The notes under the pieces: generated by a model
What the model was told of the DNA's origin: nothing
The model's database searches: none
Seen by the model: only the letters and a program-made list of their open reading frames with translations
Assembly (NCBI GenBank): GCA_001647635.1
Contig: CP014761.1
Span: 3,472,001 to 3,536,000, forward strand
Length of the DNA stretch: 64,000 bases
DNA from: Leifsonia xyli
GTDB lineage: Bacteria > Actinomycetota > Actinomycetes > Actinomycetales > Microbacteriaceae
Direction of reading: 5' to 3'
Shown here: one piece after another, positions 44,144 to 53,469 of the stretch
Position numbering within the stretch: position 1 is the stretch's first letter
Layout: each line of letters opens with the position of its first letter
Translations under genes and position numbers: made by a program

Positions 44144-45670
44144 TCAGACGACCGTGACCTGGACTTCGTGCAGGCCGGTCGCGCCGTCGGGCACCACATC
44201 CCGCTGCGTAGCGGTCTGCACGAGGCCCTTGGCGTCGGTCGCCCGCACGCGGAGGGTGTGCGCGCCCGGCGTCGCCTCCCACGCGAAGCGCCATTGCCGC
44301 CAGGTGTCGGCCGAGATCGCGTCCGCGAGGGTCGCCTCCTTCCACGGCCCGTCGTCCACCTTCACCTGCACGGCGCTCACGCCGACGTGCTGCGACCACG
44401 CCACCCCGGCCACCGCGACCGTCCCGGCGTTCACCTGCCGCCCGGCGGCCGGCACGTCGATGCGCGACGACAGCTTCACCGGCCCGCGCTCGGACCAGCC
44501 GCGGTCGGTCCAGTACGCCGTGTGCTCGTCGAACCGGGTCACCTCCAGCGACACCACCCACTTGGTCGCCGACACGTAGCCGTACAGCCCGGGCACGACC
44601 ATCCGCACCGGGTAGCCGTGCTCCAGCGGCAGCGGGGTGCCGTTCATCCCCACGGCCAGGATCGCGTTGCGATCGTCGGTGAGCGTCTCGAGCGGTGTGG
44701 ACGCGGTCCAGCCGTCCTGACTCGTCGACAGCACCATGTCGGCGTTCGAGGACGGCTTCGCCCTGGCCAGCAGGTGCCGGATCGGGTAGCCCAGCCAGGT
44801 CGCGTTGCCGATGAGGTCGCCTCCGACCTCGTTCGAGACGCAGGTGAGGGTGGTGGTGGACTCCTCCAGCGGGAGCGCGAGCAGCTCGGCGAACGTCAGC
44901 TCGACCTCGTGCTCCACCATCCCGAAGATCCGCAGCTTCCACGCGTTCGCGTCGATGCCGGGGATCTGCAGGGCGGTGTCGATGCGGTAGAAGTCGGTGT
45001 TGGGCGTGATGATCGGCGACAGGCCAGGGATGTCGAACGAGGCTCCGGCCGGGATCGGCGATGCCGTCTTCGCCGGACGCGGCAGCTTGATCGCCGCCCG
45101 CGCCGCCGATGCCGCGCGGAAGCCGCCGGCGACCGTCTGGCCGATCACCAGCGCGAGCGCACCGGCCGCCGCCGTCGCCGCCGTCGTGCCGACGAAACGC
45201 CGCCGGCTGACCCGCCCCCGCGGGGTCGCCCGGGTCGGCTCGGTGTCGCGCAGCATCCGCATGAGCCAGCCCAGAAGCAGGATGGCCAGGGCCGCCGCGA
45301 GGACGGAGGGCAGCGCATCCACGATCCCGTTGCCCGCCCGGGTGACTGCCGCGAGCACGCCCACCGCACCACCCACGCCGATCAGGATGCGGCCGAGCGG
45401 CGGCCGTATCCGCTCCAGCCAGCCGGCCACGGCGGCGCCGGCCAGCACGACCACGGCGAGCGACACGATCAGGAACGCCTTGTCGCCGGTGCCGAACAGT
45501 CCGATGACGGCGTCTTTCAGCCACGGCGGCGCGAGGTCGATGAGCAGTGCGCCAACAGTGAGGATCGGGCTGCCGTTCTGCACCAGGAACGCGCTCAACA
45601 GCTCCGCGGCGCCGACCCCCGCCACGACGCTCGCCACGCCCGCGCCCGCCGGCCGCCAGAACTCCGCCAT
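44144..45670 (-). CDS. Membrane-anchored sulfite-oxidase-family molybdoenzyme
   Basis: A 508-residue protein. Residues 1-145 hold four hydrophobic segments, a cytoplasmic-loop SRRRFVGTTAATAAAGALAL (Tat-like, RRRF) follows at about 153, then a fifth helix. The extracytoplasmic part has the molybdopterin domain: the Mo-ligand Cys in TTLTCVSNEVGG (about residue 278), GYPIRHLLARA and a Pro-rich MVVPGLYGYVSATKWV motif, and a C-terminal Ig-like dimerisation domain (about 400-508). Sulfite or a methionine-sulfoxide-like substrate is possible. A TAAATT box (complement of 45677-45682) 6 nt before ATG gives a leaderless start. It heads the cofactor genes on this strand. Confidence 0.92.
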   Translation of the reverse strand: MAEFWRPAGAGVASVVAGVGAAELLSAFLVQNGSPILTVGALLIDLAPPWLKDAVIGLFGTGDKAFLIVSLAVVVLAGAAVAGWLERIRPPLGRILIGVGGAVGVLAAVTRAGNGIVDALPSVLAAALAILLLGWLMRMLRDTEPTRATPRGRVSRRRFVGTTAATAAAGALALVIGQTVAGGFRAASAARAAIKLPRPAKTASPIPAGASFDIPGLSPIITPNTDFYRIDTALQIPGIDANAWKLRIFGMVEHEVELTFAELLALPLEESTTTLTCVSNEVGGDLIGNATWLGYPIRHLLARAKPSSNADMVLSTSQDGWTASTPLETLTDDRNAILAVGMNGTPLPLEHGYPVRMVVPGLYGYVSATKWVVSLEVTRFDEHTAYWTDRGWSERGPVKLSSRIDVPAAGRQVNAGTVAVAGVAWSQHVGVSAVQVKVDDGPWKEATLADAISADTWRQWRFAWEATPGAHTLRVRATDAKGLVQTATQRDVVPDGATGLHEVQVTVV

Positions 45671-45710
45671 ACCGCCAATTTAGGGCCGACGTCTGTGTAC
45701 CGGCCCCCTG

Positions 45711-45726
45711 ATTACAGCTTCGTAAT
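45711..45726. promoter_or_regulatory. Inverted repeat between the molybdoenzyme and helicase genes
   Basis: ATTAC (45711-45715) and GTAAT (45722-45726) flank a 6-nt centre in an otherwise GC-rich spacer. It overlaps a TAATACT sequence that may be the helicase -10. It could be an operator; evidence is limited to the symmetry and position. Confidence 0.35.
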
Positions 45727-45773
45727 ACTCGGCTGAGCCCGCGCGCCGTCGGCTGTGAAAGGGTGGAGGCATC

Positions 45774-48361
45774 ATGTCGGACTCCGAACCCTCCGCCCCA
45801 CGCCGTTTGCGCGTCGAGGACATCCCCGGCTGGACCGGGCCCGGCTCGGTCTCCGAGGACGCCGTCTACGACACGTTCGTCGCATGGGTCGAGCGGGGCG
45901 GCATCCGGCTGTACCCGGCGCAGGACGAGTCGGCCATCGAGGTCGTCGGCGGCGCGAACCTCATCCTGAGCACCCCGACCGGCACCGGCAAATCGCTCGT
46001 CGCCGTCGGCGCCCACTTCGCCGCGCTCGCCCGCGGGGAGCGGACGTACTACACGGCGCCGATCAAGGCGCTCGTGTCCGAGAAGTTCTTCGCGCTGGTC
46101 GACATCTTCGGCGCCGAGAACGTCGGCATGACGACCGGCGACTCGGCCGTCAACGCCGACGCCCCCATCGTCTGCGCGACCGCCGAGATCCTCGCCAACC
46201 TCGCCCTGCGGCACGGCGACGAGACGCCGGTCGGCCAGGTCGTGATGGACGAATTCCACTTCTACTCCGACCCCGACCGCGGCTGGGCGTGGCAGGTGCC
46301 GCTGCTCACCCTCCCGAACACGCAGTTCGTGCTCATGTCAGCGACCCTCGGCGACGTGGCGGCGCTCGCCGCCGACCTGGAGCGCCGCACCGGCCGGCCG
46401 ACGGCGACCGTCACCGGCGTCGAGCGGCCCGTGCCGCTGCACTACTACTACGAGGTCACACCCGTCCACGAGACCATCGAGGAGCTGCTCCACACCGGCC
46501 AGGCCCCGATCTACGTCGTGCACTTCTCGCAGCTCGCCGCGCTGGAGCGCGCGCAGTCGCTCTCCAGCGCCAAGATCGCCAGCCGCGAGCAGCGGGACGC
46601 GATCGCCGCGCTGATCGGCGACTTCCGCTTCACGACGAGCTTCGGCAAGACGCTCTCGCGGCTGCTGCGACAGGGCATCGGCGTCCACCACGCGGGATGC
46701 TGCCGAAGTACCGCCGCCTGGTGGAGCAGCTGGCCCAGCGGGGCATGCTGCGTGTCATCTGCGGGACGGACACGCTCGGCGTCGGCATCAACGTGCCCAT
46801 CCGCACCGTCCTGCTCACCGCGCTGACGAAGTTCGACGGCACCCGGATGCGGCAGCTCAACGCCCGCGAGTTCCACCAGATCGCCGGGCGCGCCGGCCGC
46901 GCCGGCTACGACACCGCCGGAACCGTCGTCGCGCAGGCGCCCGAGCACGAGTCCGAGAACCTCAAGGCGCTCGAGAAGGCGGGCGACGACCCGAAGAAGC
47001 GCCGCAAGATCGTGCGCAAGAAGGCGCCGGAGGGCTTCGTCTCGTGGGGCGAGCCGTCGTTCCGCAAGCTCATCGAGTCGGAGCCCGAGACGCTGACGTC
47101 GTCGATGCAGATCACCAGCGCGATGCTGATCAACGTGATCGGCCGCGGCGGCGACGTCTACGGGCACGTCCGCGACCTCGTCTTCGACAACCACGAGCCG
47201 TGGAAGAGGCAGCTCGCCCTCGCCCGGCGCGCCATCGAGCTGTACCGGTCGCTCCTCACCGCGGGCGTTGTCGAGGCGGTCCGCAGCCACGACGGCGTCG
47301 AGATCCGGCTGACCGTCGACCTCCAGCCCAACTTCGCCCTCAACCAGCCGCTGTCGCCGTTCGCGCTCGCCGCTTTCGAGCTGTTCGACCTCGAGTCCCC
47401 GGTGTACGCGCTCGACATCGTCTCGGTCGTGGAGGCGACGCTCGACGACCCGCGGCCCGTGCTGTCCGCCCAGCAGTTCCAGGCGCGCGGCGAGGCCGTC
47501 GCGGCGATGAAGGCCGAGGGCATCGAGTACGAGGAGCGGATGGAGGCGCTGGAGGAGGTCACGCACCCGAAGCCGCACGACATCCTGCTGCACGAGGCGT
47601 TCGCCACATACGCGTCGAGCCAGCCGTGGGTCGTCGACTTCGAGCTGAGCCCCAAGTCGGTGGTGCGCGACCTGTACGAGCGGGCGATGACCTTCGGCGA
47701 GTTCATCGCGTTCTACAAGCTCGCCCGGTCGGAGGGCGTCGTGCTGCGCTATCTCTCCGACGCCTACCGCGCGCTCAACCAGACCGTGCCGCTCGACCTC
47801 CGCACCGAGGACCTCCGCGACATCGTCGAGTGGCTCGGCGAGCTCGTCCGACAGGTCGACTCGAGCCTGCTGGACGAGTGGGAGGAGCTGGTCCACCCGG
47901 ATGCCGCCAAGCACGCCGCCGAGTCGTCCGAGCTGGCGCCGCCCGCACCGCGCAACGTCACCACCAACCGGCGCGCCTTCTTCGTGCTGGTGCGCAACGA
48001 GCTGTTCCGCCGCGTCCAGCTGGCCGCGCTCGACCGCGTGCACGACCTCGGCGTGCTGGAGGCGCAGGCCGCGGTGCTCGCCGACGGTGCCGCGCCCTTC
48101 ACCGAGGCGCAGTGGGATGCGGCGCTGGAGGGCTACTACGCCGAGCACGACGAGATTCTCACTGACGCGTCCGCGCGGTCGGCGTCGATGATCCTGGTGG
48201 ACGAGAAGCCCGACGGCGCCGAGGGCGTCTGGCGGGTGCGTCAGATCATCGCCGACCCCGAGGGCGACCACGACTGGGGGATCGCGGCGGACGTGCTGCT
48301 CGAGGACTCGGCGCGCGAAGGCGTTGCCGTGATCCGGGTCACCTCGGTCGGACGGCTCTGA
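45774..48361 (+). pseudogene. DExH-box helicase with DUF3516 region, frame broken by apparent 1-nt loss
   Basis: ATG 45774 (GTGGAGG upstream) encodes Ski2-like helicase motifs: Walker A TPTGTGKS (about residue 66), the DExH box VVMDEFHFY (about 157) and MSATL. At 46694-46696 (GGG; four expected) the frame shifts inside GVHHAG and continues MLPKYRRLVEQLAQRGMLRV, then motif V GTDTLGVGINVP and motif VI FHQIAGRAGRAGYD. The long C-terminal half is the actinobacterial DUF3516-type region. Repaired, it has 862 residues. It is likely an RNA helicase in RNA turnover. As this gene is normally conserved, an assembly error is the simplest explanation. Confidence 0.87.
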
Positions 48362-48378
48362 CGAGTTTGACCCGGCGC

Positions 48379-48408
48379 GGACGTCGTGTGAGTATCGTCA
48401 CGGCGTCC
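48379..48408 (+). terminator. Imperfect hairpin after the helicase
   Basis: GGACGTCGTG (48379-48388) pairs with CACGGCGTCC (48399-48408) with one mismatch around a 10-nt loop, 17 nt after the helicase stop. No U-tract. The rest of the 144-nt spacer before the phosphate transporter shows no gene. Confidence 0.5.
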
Positions 48409-48505
48409 CAACAGCGCCAGGTCCCTTGCGTGAACTCTTGATGAAGACTCAGATCGGGAGGGGACGCATCCGACACGCGACAGCGTCAACGCGAGAAAGA
48501 GAACG

Positions 48506-49720
48506 GTGGACCTCACCCTCATCGTCGTGCTGGTCATCCTGCTGGCGCTCTTCTTCGACTTCACGAACGGCTTCCACGACACGGCGAACGCGATGGCGAC
48601 CCCCATCGCGACCGGAGCGATGCGTCCGAAGGTCGCCGTCGCCCTGGCCGCCGTGCTCAACCTGATCGGCGCCTTCCTGTCGACGGAGGTCGCCAAGACG
48701 ATCTCCGGCGGCATCATCAAGGAAGGCGACGGCGGGGTCCAGATCACGCCGGTGCTCATCTTCGCCGGACTGGTCGGCGCCATCGTCTGGAACATGGTGA
48801 CGTGGCTCTTCGGGCTGCCGTCGTCGTCCAGTCACGCGCTCTTCGGCGGCCTGATCGGCGCGGCCATCGTCGGCGCGGGCATCCAATCCGTCGACTTCCT
48901 CGTCGTGCTGGACAAGGTGGTGCTGCCCGCGCTGATCGCCCCGTTCACCGCGGGAGTGGTGGCGTGGAGCGCCACGAAGCTCGCGTACTGGATCACGCGG
49001 CGCTACGACGGACGGCCGGATGGACGCGGCGGCTTCCGCTACGGCCAGATCTTCTCGTCCTCGCTCGTCGCCCTCTCGCACGGCACCAATGACGCGCAGA
49101 AGACGATGGGCGTCATCACGCTCACCCTCATTTCCGCTGGGCTGCAGCCGCTCGGCTCGGGCCCGGAGATCTGGGTCGTCATCGCCTGCGCCCTCGCGAT
49201 CGCGCTCGGCACGTACTCGGGCGGCTGGCGCATCATCCGCACCCTCGGCCGCGGTCTCACCGAGATCAAGCCCGCGCAGGGCTTCGCGGCCGAGACGAGC
49301 ACCGCGGCGACCATCCTGGCCTCCAGCCATCTGGGCTTCGCCCTCTCGACCACGCAGGTCGCCTCGGGGTCGGTCATCGGCTCCGGACTCGGCCGCCGCG
49401 GCTCGTCGGTGCGCTGGGGGACGGCCGGACGCATCGGAATCGGCTGGCTGCTGACGCTGCCGTCCGCCGCGATCGTCGGCGCTGTCGCGGGCCTGATCGC
49501 GAACCTGGGGCCGGTCGGCGTCGCCATCGACACCATCGTCGGCACGGCCGTCGTCGTGTATATCTTCTGGCGCGCGCGCCGCAACCGGGTCACCAGCGAG
49601 AACGCGGTGAAGCCCGTCCCGCTGCAGGGCAAGAGCGAGGTCGCGCAGTCCGGCAAGGCGGTCAGGATCGAGAAGGTCAAGCCGCTGAAGCGGGATCGTC
49701 GGCGAAAGGAGTCCGCATGA
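48506..49720 (+). CDS. PiT-family inorganic phosphate transporter
   Basis: A 404-residue low-affinity, cation-coupled phosphate permease. The duplicated PiT signatures are both present: FTNGFHDTANAMATPIATGA (about residues 19-38) and ALSHGTNDAQKTMG (about 188-201). About ten membrane helices flank a central cytoplasmic loop. The C-terminal 45 residues are basic and cytoplasmic. The GTG start at 48506 is the best fit to family N-termini (DLTLIVVLVILLALFFDF); its ribosome-binding site is weak (AAAGAGA). The stop overlaps the next small gene as ATGA, so both are co-expressed. Confidence 0.93.
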   Translation: MDLTLIVVLVILLALFFDFTNGFHDTANAMATPIATGAMRPKVAVALAAVLNLIGAFLSTEVAKTISGGIIKEGDGGVQITPVLIFAGLVGAIVWNMVTWLFGLPSSSSHALFGGLIGAAIVGAGIQSVDFLVVLDKVVLPALIAPFTAGVVAWSATKLAYWITRRYDGRPDGRGGFRYGQIFSSSLVALSHGTNDAQKTMGVITLTLISAGLQPLGSGPEIWVVIACALAIALGTYSGGWRIIRTLGRGLTEIKPAQGFAAETSTAATILASSHLGFALSTTQVASGSVIGSGLGRRGSSVRWGTAGRIGIGWLLTLPSAAIVGAVAGLIANLGPVGVAIDTIVGTAVVVYIFWRARRNRVTSENAVKPVPLQGKSEVAQSGKAVRIEKVKPLKRDRRRKESA

Positions 49721-50049
49721 TCGACTGGGCAGCATTCGTCGTCGTCTTCGCGGCCGCGCTCATCGGCTCCTGCGTGGTCGTCGCGTCCTACGCGCTCGGC
49801 ACGCGCCTGCTGGCGGTCGCCGGCCGGGCGCTGTTCGTCGAGCCGGTCGAGTTCACCGACGCGATCACGGTTCTGACGCCCGAGAAGGCCGCCAAGCTGC
49901 AGCGCAAGGCTGAGAAGGCCCAGCGCAAGAACCCGCTGACCGCCGGCCAGAAGCGCCTCGCCCTCACCGGGGCCTACGCGTGCTTCACCGTCTGCGCGCT
50001 CGCGGTGCTGTACGGGCTGTACCTGATCATCCCGTACTTCCACCACTGA
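49717..50049 (+). CDS. Small membrane protein paired with the phosphate transporter
   Basis: A 110-residue protein with a helix at about residues 4-30 (WAAFVVVFAAALIGSCVVVASYALG), a basic amphipathic stretch at 58-78 (KAAKLQRKAEKAQRKN) and a second helix at about 84-106 (LALTGAYACFTVCALAVLYGLYLII). It overlaps the PiT gene by 4 nt. Similar short proteins often follow PiT genes in actinobacteria; a role as accessory subunit or stabiliser is inferred from context only. Confidence 0.8.
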   Translation: MIDWAAFVVVFAAALIGSCVVVASYALGTRLLAVAGRALFVEPVEFTDAITVLTPEKAAKLQRKAEKAQRKNPLTAGQKRLALTGAYACFTVCALAVLYGLYLIIPYFHH

Positions 50050-50060
50050 GCGCCGCACCG

Positions 50061-50119
50061 TCGATGGGACGCGACACGCCGTTCCCGTCGAGCGGAGACG
50101 GCGTGTTGCGTCCCATTGA
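50061..50119. terminator. 22-bp hairpin between convergent genes
   Basis: Arms 50061-50082 and 50098-50119 pair over 22 positions with two wobble-type differences; the loop is 15 nt. Core GGGACGCGACACGCCG matches the hairpins at 27633 and 29019 except for one base. It lies between the small PiT-linked gene and the nucleobase permease stop (50128). Confidence 0.8.
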
Positions 50120-50127
50120 TGACGCGC

Positions 50128-51405
50128 TCAGTCCGTCCCGCGCGCCCGGCCGATCGCGTTCATCACGTGGTAGACGACGATCGCGGCGATGGCGCCGAGC
50201 GCGATGCCGTTGAACGTCAGCTGGCCGAGGTTCAGCGTGAAGTCGCCGATGCCGATGATCAGCGCCGTCGCGGCCGTGAACTGGTTCTTCGGCTTCGAGA
50301 AGTCGACCTTGTTGTCCAGCCAGATCTTCACGCCGATGATGCCGATGAGGCCGTACAGCGCGGTCGTCACGCCGCCGAGCACGCCGGCCGGGATCGTGTT
50401 GATGACGGCGCCGACCTTGGGGGAGAGGCCGAGCAGGATCGCAACGATGCCCGCGACCCAGTACGCCGCCGTGGAGTAGACGCGGGTCGCGGCCATGACG
50501 CCGATGTTCTCGCCGTACGTCGTGGTACCCGAGCCGCCGAAGAAGCCGGCGACCGTGGTGGCGACGCCGTCGGCGAAGAGGGCGCGGCCGGTCAGCCGGT
50601 TCACCGCCGGGTCGGTGAGCTGCGCGACGCCGCGGATGTGGCCCACGTTCTCGGCGATCAGCACGAGCACGACGGGGAGGAACGCAGGCAGGATGCCCCA
50701 CGTCGCGGCCGGGGCGGTGAACGGGTTCGCCGGGAGGGTGAACTGCGGCAGGCCGATCCACGCCGCCTTCTCGACGCCGCTGAAGTCGACCTGGCCGACG
50801 ATCACGGCGAAGACGTACCCGACCGCGACGCCGAGGAAGATGCTGAGCCGGCCGAGCATCCCGCGGAACAGCACGGTGCACAGGATGACGGCGGCCAGCG
50901 TCACCAGAGCGGTCACCGGCGCCTTGGCGAAGTTCGCGCCGGCGGCCGGAGCCAGGTTGAACCCGATCAGGGCGACGATCGCGCCGGCGACGACCGGCGG
51001 CATGAGGCCGTCGATCCACTTGGTGCCGGTTCCGATGACGATCAGGCCGACGATCGCGAGCAGGATGCCCGTGATCAGGATGCCGAACAGCGCCGACGGC
51101 ATCCCGTGCGCCTTCGTCGCCGCCACGATCGGGACGATGAAGGCGAACGACGAGCCGAGGTAGCTCGGCAGGCGGTTGCCCGTGATCACGAGGAAGAGCA
51201 GCGTGCCGACGCCCGAGAACAGCAGCGTCGTGGCGGGCGGGAAGCCGGTAAGCAGCGGCACCAGGAACGTCGCGCCGAACATCGCGACCACGTGCTGCGC
51301 GCCGAGCCCGATGGTCCGGGGCCAGGTCAGGCGCTCGCCGGGCAGGACGATCTCCTGCGCTCCCACCTTCTTGCCGTCGCCGTGCAGTGTCCAGGGCAGA
51401 GCCAT
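50128..51405 (-). CDS. Uracil/xanthine permease family (NCS2, UraA-like)
   Basis: A 425-residue nucleobase:cation symporter with about 14 helices of the NCS2/NAT fold. The QH motif in TM1 (GLGAQHVVAMFGATFLVPLL), the GSSFAFIVPIVAA stretch and the active-site helix LVLIAENVGHIRGVAQLTD in TM8, then FFGGSGTTTYGENIGVMAATR in TM10, are characteristic of uracil permeases. It is proton-coupled in the inner membrane. ATG 51405 has GAGG upstream; the upstream in-frame ATG at 51453 would extend into the divergent promoter. It diverges from a second, AzgA-type permease. Confidence 0.9.
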   Translation of the reverse strand: MALPWTLHGDGKKVGAQEIVLPGERLTWPRTIGLGAQHVVAMFGATFLVPLLTGFPPATTLLFSGVGTLLFLVITGNRLPSYLGSSFAFIVPIVAATKAHGMPSALFGILITGILLAIVGLIVIGTGTKWIDGLMPPVVAGAIVALIGFNLAPAAGANFAKAPVTALVTLAAVILCTVLFRGMLGRLSIFLGVAVGYVFAVIVGQVDFSGVEKAAWIGLPQFTLPANPFTAPAATWGILPAFLPVVLVLIAENVGHIRGVAQLTDPAVNRLTGRALFADGVATTVAGFFGGSGTTTYGENIGVMAATRVYSTAAYWVAGIVAILLGLSPKVGAVINTIPAGVLGGVTTALYGLIGIIGVKIWLDNKVDFSKPKNQFTAATALIIGIGDFTLNLGQLTFNGIALGAIAAIVVYHVMNAIGRARGTD

Positions 51406-51523
51406 GCGTGTCCTCACCAGGGTTCGAGTCGGAATAGGCTGGTGTCTGCGCATTCGCGCACTACCCGACGAAGCTGAACGCTCGCCGGGTCACCGCTCAC
51501 AAAATCCTAAACGGGAGTCAACC

Positions 51524-52972
51524 ATTTCCGCTTCGACCAGCGCGCCCACGACGGCCAAGGGGCGCCTCGACCGCTTCTTCGAGATCAGCGCACGCGGCAC
51601 CACCTGGGGCACCGAGGTGCGCGGCGGCGTCCTGACGTTCGTGACCATGGCGTACATCGTCATCCTCAACCCGCTCATCCTCGGCGGCACGAAGGATGTG
51701 GTGGGCCACACCCTCGGGACCACCCAGGTCGCCGCCGTGACCGCGCTCAGCGCCGGCGTGATGACCCTCCTCTTCGGCCTGATCGCGCGCCTGCCGTTCG
51801 CGTTCGCCGCGGGACTCGGCATCAACTCGTTCCTCGCCGTGAACGTGGTCAAGGTCCTGACCTGGCAGGAGGCGATGGGCCTCGTCGTCATCAACGGCAT
51901 CATCATCGTTCTGCTGTCGGCGACCGGTCTGCGCAAGCTCATCTTCAACGCCGTCCCGGCGCCGCTCAAGACGGCGATCACGGTCGGCATCGGCCTCTTC
52001 ATCGCGTTCATCGGCTTCGTCGACTCCGGCTTCGTCCGCACCACGACGCTCTCGTCGCCGCCGGTGCAGCTGGGCGAGGCGGGCTCGATCGCGACCCTAC
52101 CGACCATCACCTTCCTCATCGCCCTGGTCATCATGGGCGTGCTCATGGCGCGCAAGGTCAAGGGCGCGCTCCTCATCGGCATCGTCGCGGCCACCGTCGT
52201 CGCGATCATCGGCGAGGCGATCTGGCACGTCGGACCGTCCATGGGCAAGAACCCGGCCGGGTGGAACCTCACCGTCCCGCAGCTCCCGACCTCGCTCGTC
52301 TCTCTGCCCGACCTCAGCCTGGTCGGCCAGGTCGACCTGTTCGGCGCCTTCGGCCGCATCGGCGCCCTGGCCGCGATCATGCTGATCTTCACGCTCGTCT
52401 TCACCAACTTCTTCGACGCCATGGGCTCGATGACCGGCCTGGCGCGCAGCGCGGGCCTGGCAAACGACGACGGCACCTTCCCGCGCCTGCAGTCGGCGCT
52501 CATCGTGGAGGGCGTCGGCGCGATCGTCGGCGGCGGAACGTCGTCGTCGTCCAACACCGTGTTCGTGGAGTCCGCGTCGGGCATCGGCGAGGGCGCGAAG
52601 ACCGGCTTCGCCAGCGTGATCACCGGCGTGCTGTTCCTGCTCGCCATGTTCTTCACGCCGTTGACGCAGGTCGTCCCGCTCGAGGTCGCGGCGGCGGCGC
52701 TGGTCGTCGTCGGTGCGCTCATGGTCGTGCAGATCCGCCACATCGACATGAGCGAGTTCTCGGTCGTGCTGCCGGTGTTCCTGACGATCATCGTCATGCC
52801 GCTCACCTACTCGATCGCGAACGGCATCGGCGTCGGCTTCATCAGCTGGGTCCTCATCCGCTCGCTCGCCGGCAAGGCGCGCGAGATCAGCCCGCTCCTG
52901 TGGGTGGTCGCGGCCGGGTTCCTGATCTACTTCGCCCGCGGCCCGATCGAAGGCCTGCTCGGCCAGGTCTAG
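51524..52972 (+). CDS. NCS2-family permease (AzgA-type, hypoxanthine/guanine/adenine), apparent ATT start
   Basis: A 482-residue purine permease: LDRFFEISARGTTWGTEVRG before TM1, ILNPLILGG, FAAGLGINSFLAVNVV, FTNFFDAMGSMTGLARSAGL (about residues 300-319) and GGGTSSSSNTVFVESASGIGEGAKTG, all AzgA/PbuG hallmarks. No ATG, GTG or TTG stands at the homologous start. An ATT codon at 51524, preceded at 6-nt spacing by GGGAG, gives the expected N-terminus (ISASTSAPTTAKGRLDRFFE); the next ATG (51648) lies inside TM1. The initiation codon is thus either truly ATT or a base error. It diverges from the uracil permease. Confidence 0.87.
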   Translation: MSASTSAPTTAKGRLDRFFEISARGTTWGTEVRGGVLTFVTMAYIVILNPLILGGTKDVVGHTLGTTQVAAVTALSAGVMTLLFGLIARLPFAFAAGLGINSFLAVNVVKVLTWQEAMGLVVINGIIIVLLSATGLRKLIFNAVPAPLKTAITVGIGLFIAFIGFVDSGFVRTTTLSSPPVQLGEAGSIATLPTITFLIALVIMGVLMARKVKGALLIGIVAATVVAIIGEAIWHVGPSMGKNPAGWNLTVPQLPTSLVSLPDLSLVGQVDLFGAFGRIGALAAIMLIFTLVFTNFFDAMGSMTGLARSAGLANDDGTFPRLQSALIVEGVGAIVGGGTSSSSNTVFVESASGIGEGAKTGFASVITGVLFLLAMFFTPLTQVVPLEVAAAALVVVGALMVVQIRHIDMSEFSVVLPVFLTIIVMPLTYSIANGIGVGFISWVLIRSLAGKAREISPLLWVVAAGFLIYFARGPIEGLLGQV

Positions 52973-52981
52973 TCAGCATCA

Positions 52982-53023
52982 GGGTGGAATCGGGGGTTAT
53001 CCGGATAGCTCCTGGTTCCACCC
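52982..53023 (+). terminator. Hairpin after the AzgA-type permease
   Basis: GGGTGGAA (52982-52989) and TTCCACCC (53016-53023) form a perfect 8-bp stem around a loop that itself contains ATCCGGAT. It begins 10 nt after the stop codon. No U-tract. Confidence 0.55.
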
Positions 53024-53040
53024 GGCGCTTGACTGGATCC

Positions 53041-53334
53041 ATGACCACCACTACCAGCAACCCGAACCTCGCCGCCGTGCCCGACCGCACGCTCAGCATC
53101 ACCAGTTTCGCGCTCGGCATCGCGTCCATCGCCTTCGGCTGGACCCTGATCGCACCGATCGCCGGACTCGTCGTCGGCGTCATGGCGCTGAACCGGGAGC
53201 CCGCCGGCCGCACCTTCGCGATCTGGGGCATCGTCCTCAACGCGGTGATGCTCGCGGGCGTCGCGATCGGCCTCCTGTTCGCCGTCATCGGGCTCGGGAT
53301 CGGGCTGGCGGCACTGCCGTTCGCCTGGATGTAA
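53041..53334 (+). CDS. Small DUF4190-like membrane protein
   Basis: A 97-residue protein with a polar Thr/Asn-rich N-terminus (about 1-18) and two to three hydrophobic helices: about 22-55 (ITSFALGIASIAFGWTLIAP, then GLVVGVMAL) and 60-95 (IWGIVLNAVMLAGVAIGLLF). The ALNREPAGRTFAIWGIVLN loop fits the DUF4190 pattern of small two-helix proteins. Function unknown. ATG 53041 was chosen as the first in-frame start after the terminator; the ribosome-binding site is poor. Confidence 0.75.
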   Translation: MTTTTSNPNLAAVPDRTLSITSFALGIASIAFGWTLIAPIAGLVVGVMALNREPAGRTFAIWGIVLNAVMLAGVAIGLLFAVIGLGIGLAALPFAWM

Positions 53335-53469
53335 GTACCTCGGCGTTCCGTTACCTCGGTCGCAGGCTCCCTCGGCGCTGGGGTCGCGGCATCGCTCCGC
53401 GCTGCCCTGAGCTCCACCGCGCGCCTGGCTGTAAAACCACCTCCGCTGCGCGGCTGCGACAATGGGGGG

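Noticed and set aside
41807..45736. Very long plus-strand open frame opposite moeA, moeB and the molybdoenzyme
   Set aside because: It is a GC-driven shadow: the protein is rich in Arg, Gly and His with no domain, and it lies antisense to recognised genes.
51406..51523. Purine riboswitch in the spacer between the two nucleobase permeases
   Set aside because: The spacer is only 118 nt and I find neither the conserved purine-aptamer junction nor loop-loop complementarity.
51405..51526. Plus-strand ATG at 51405 as start of the AzgA-type permease
   Set aside because: It would add about 40 arginine-rich residues antisense to the uracil-permease start and promoter, and it ignores the ribosome-binding site at 51513-51517.
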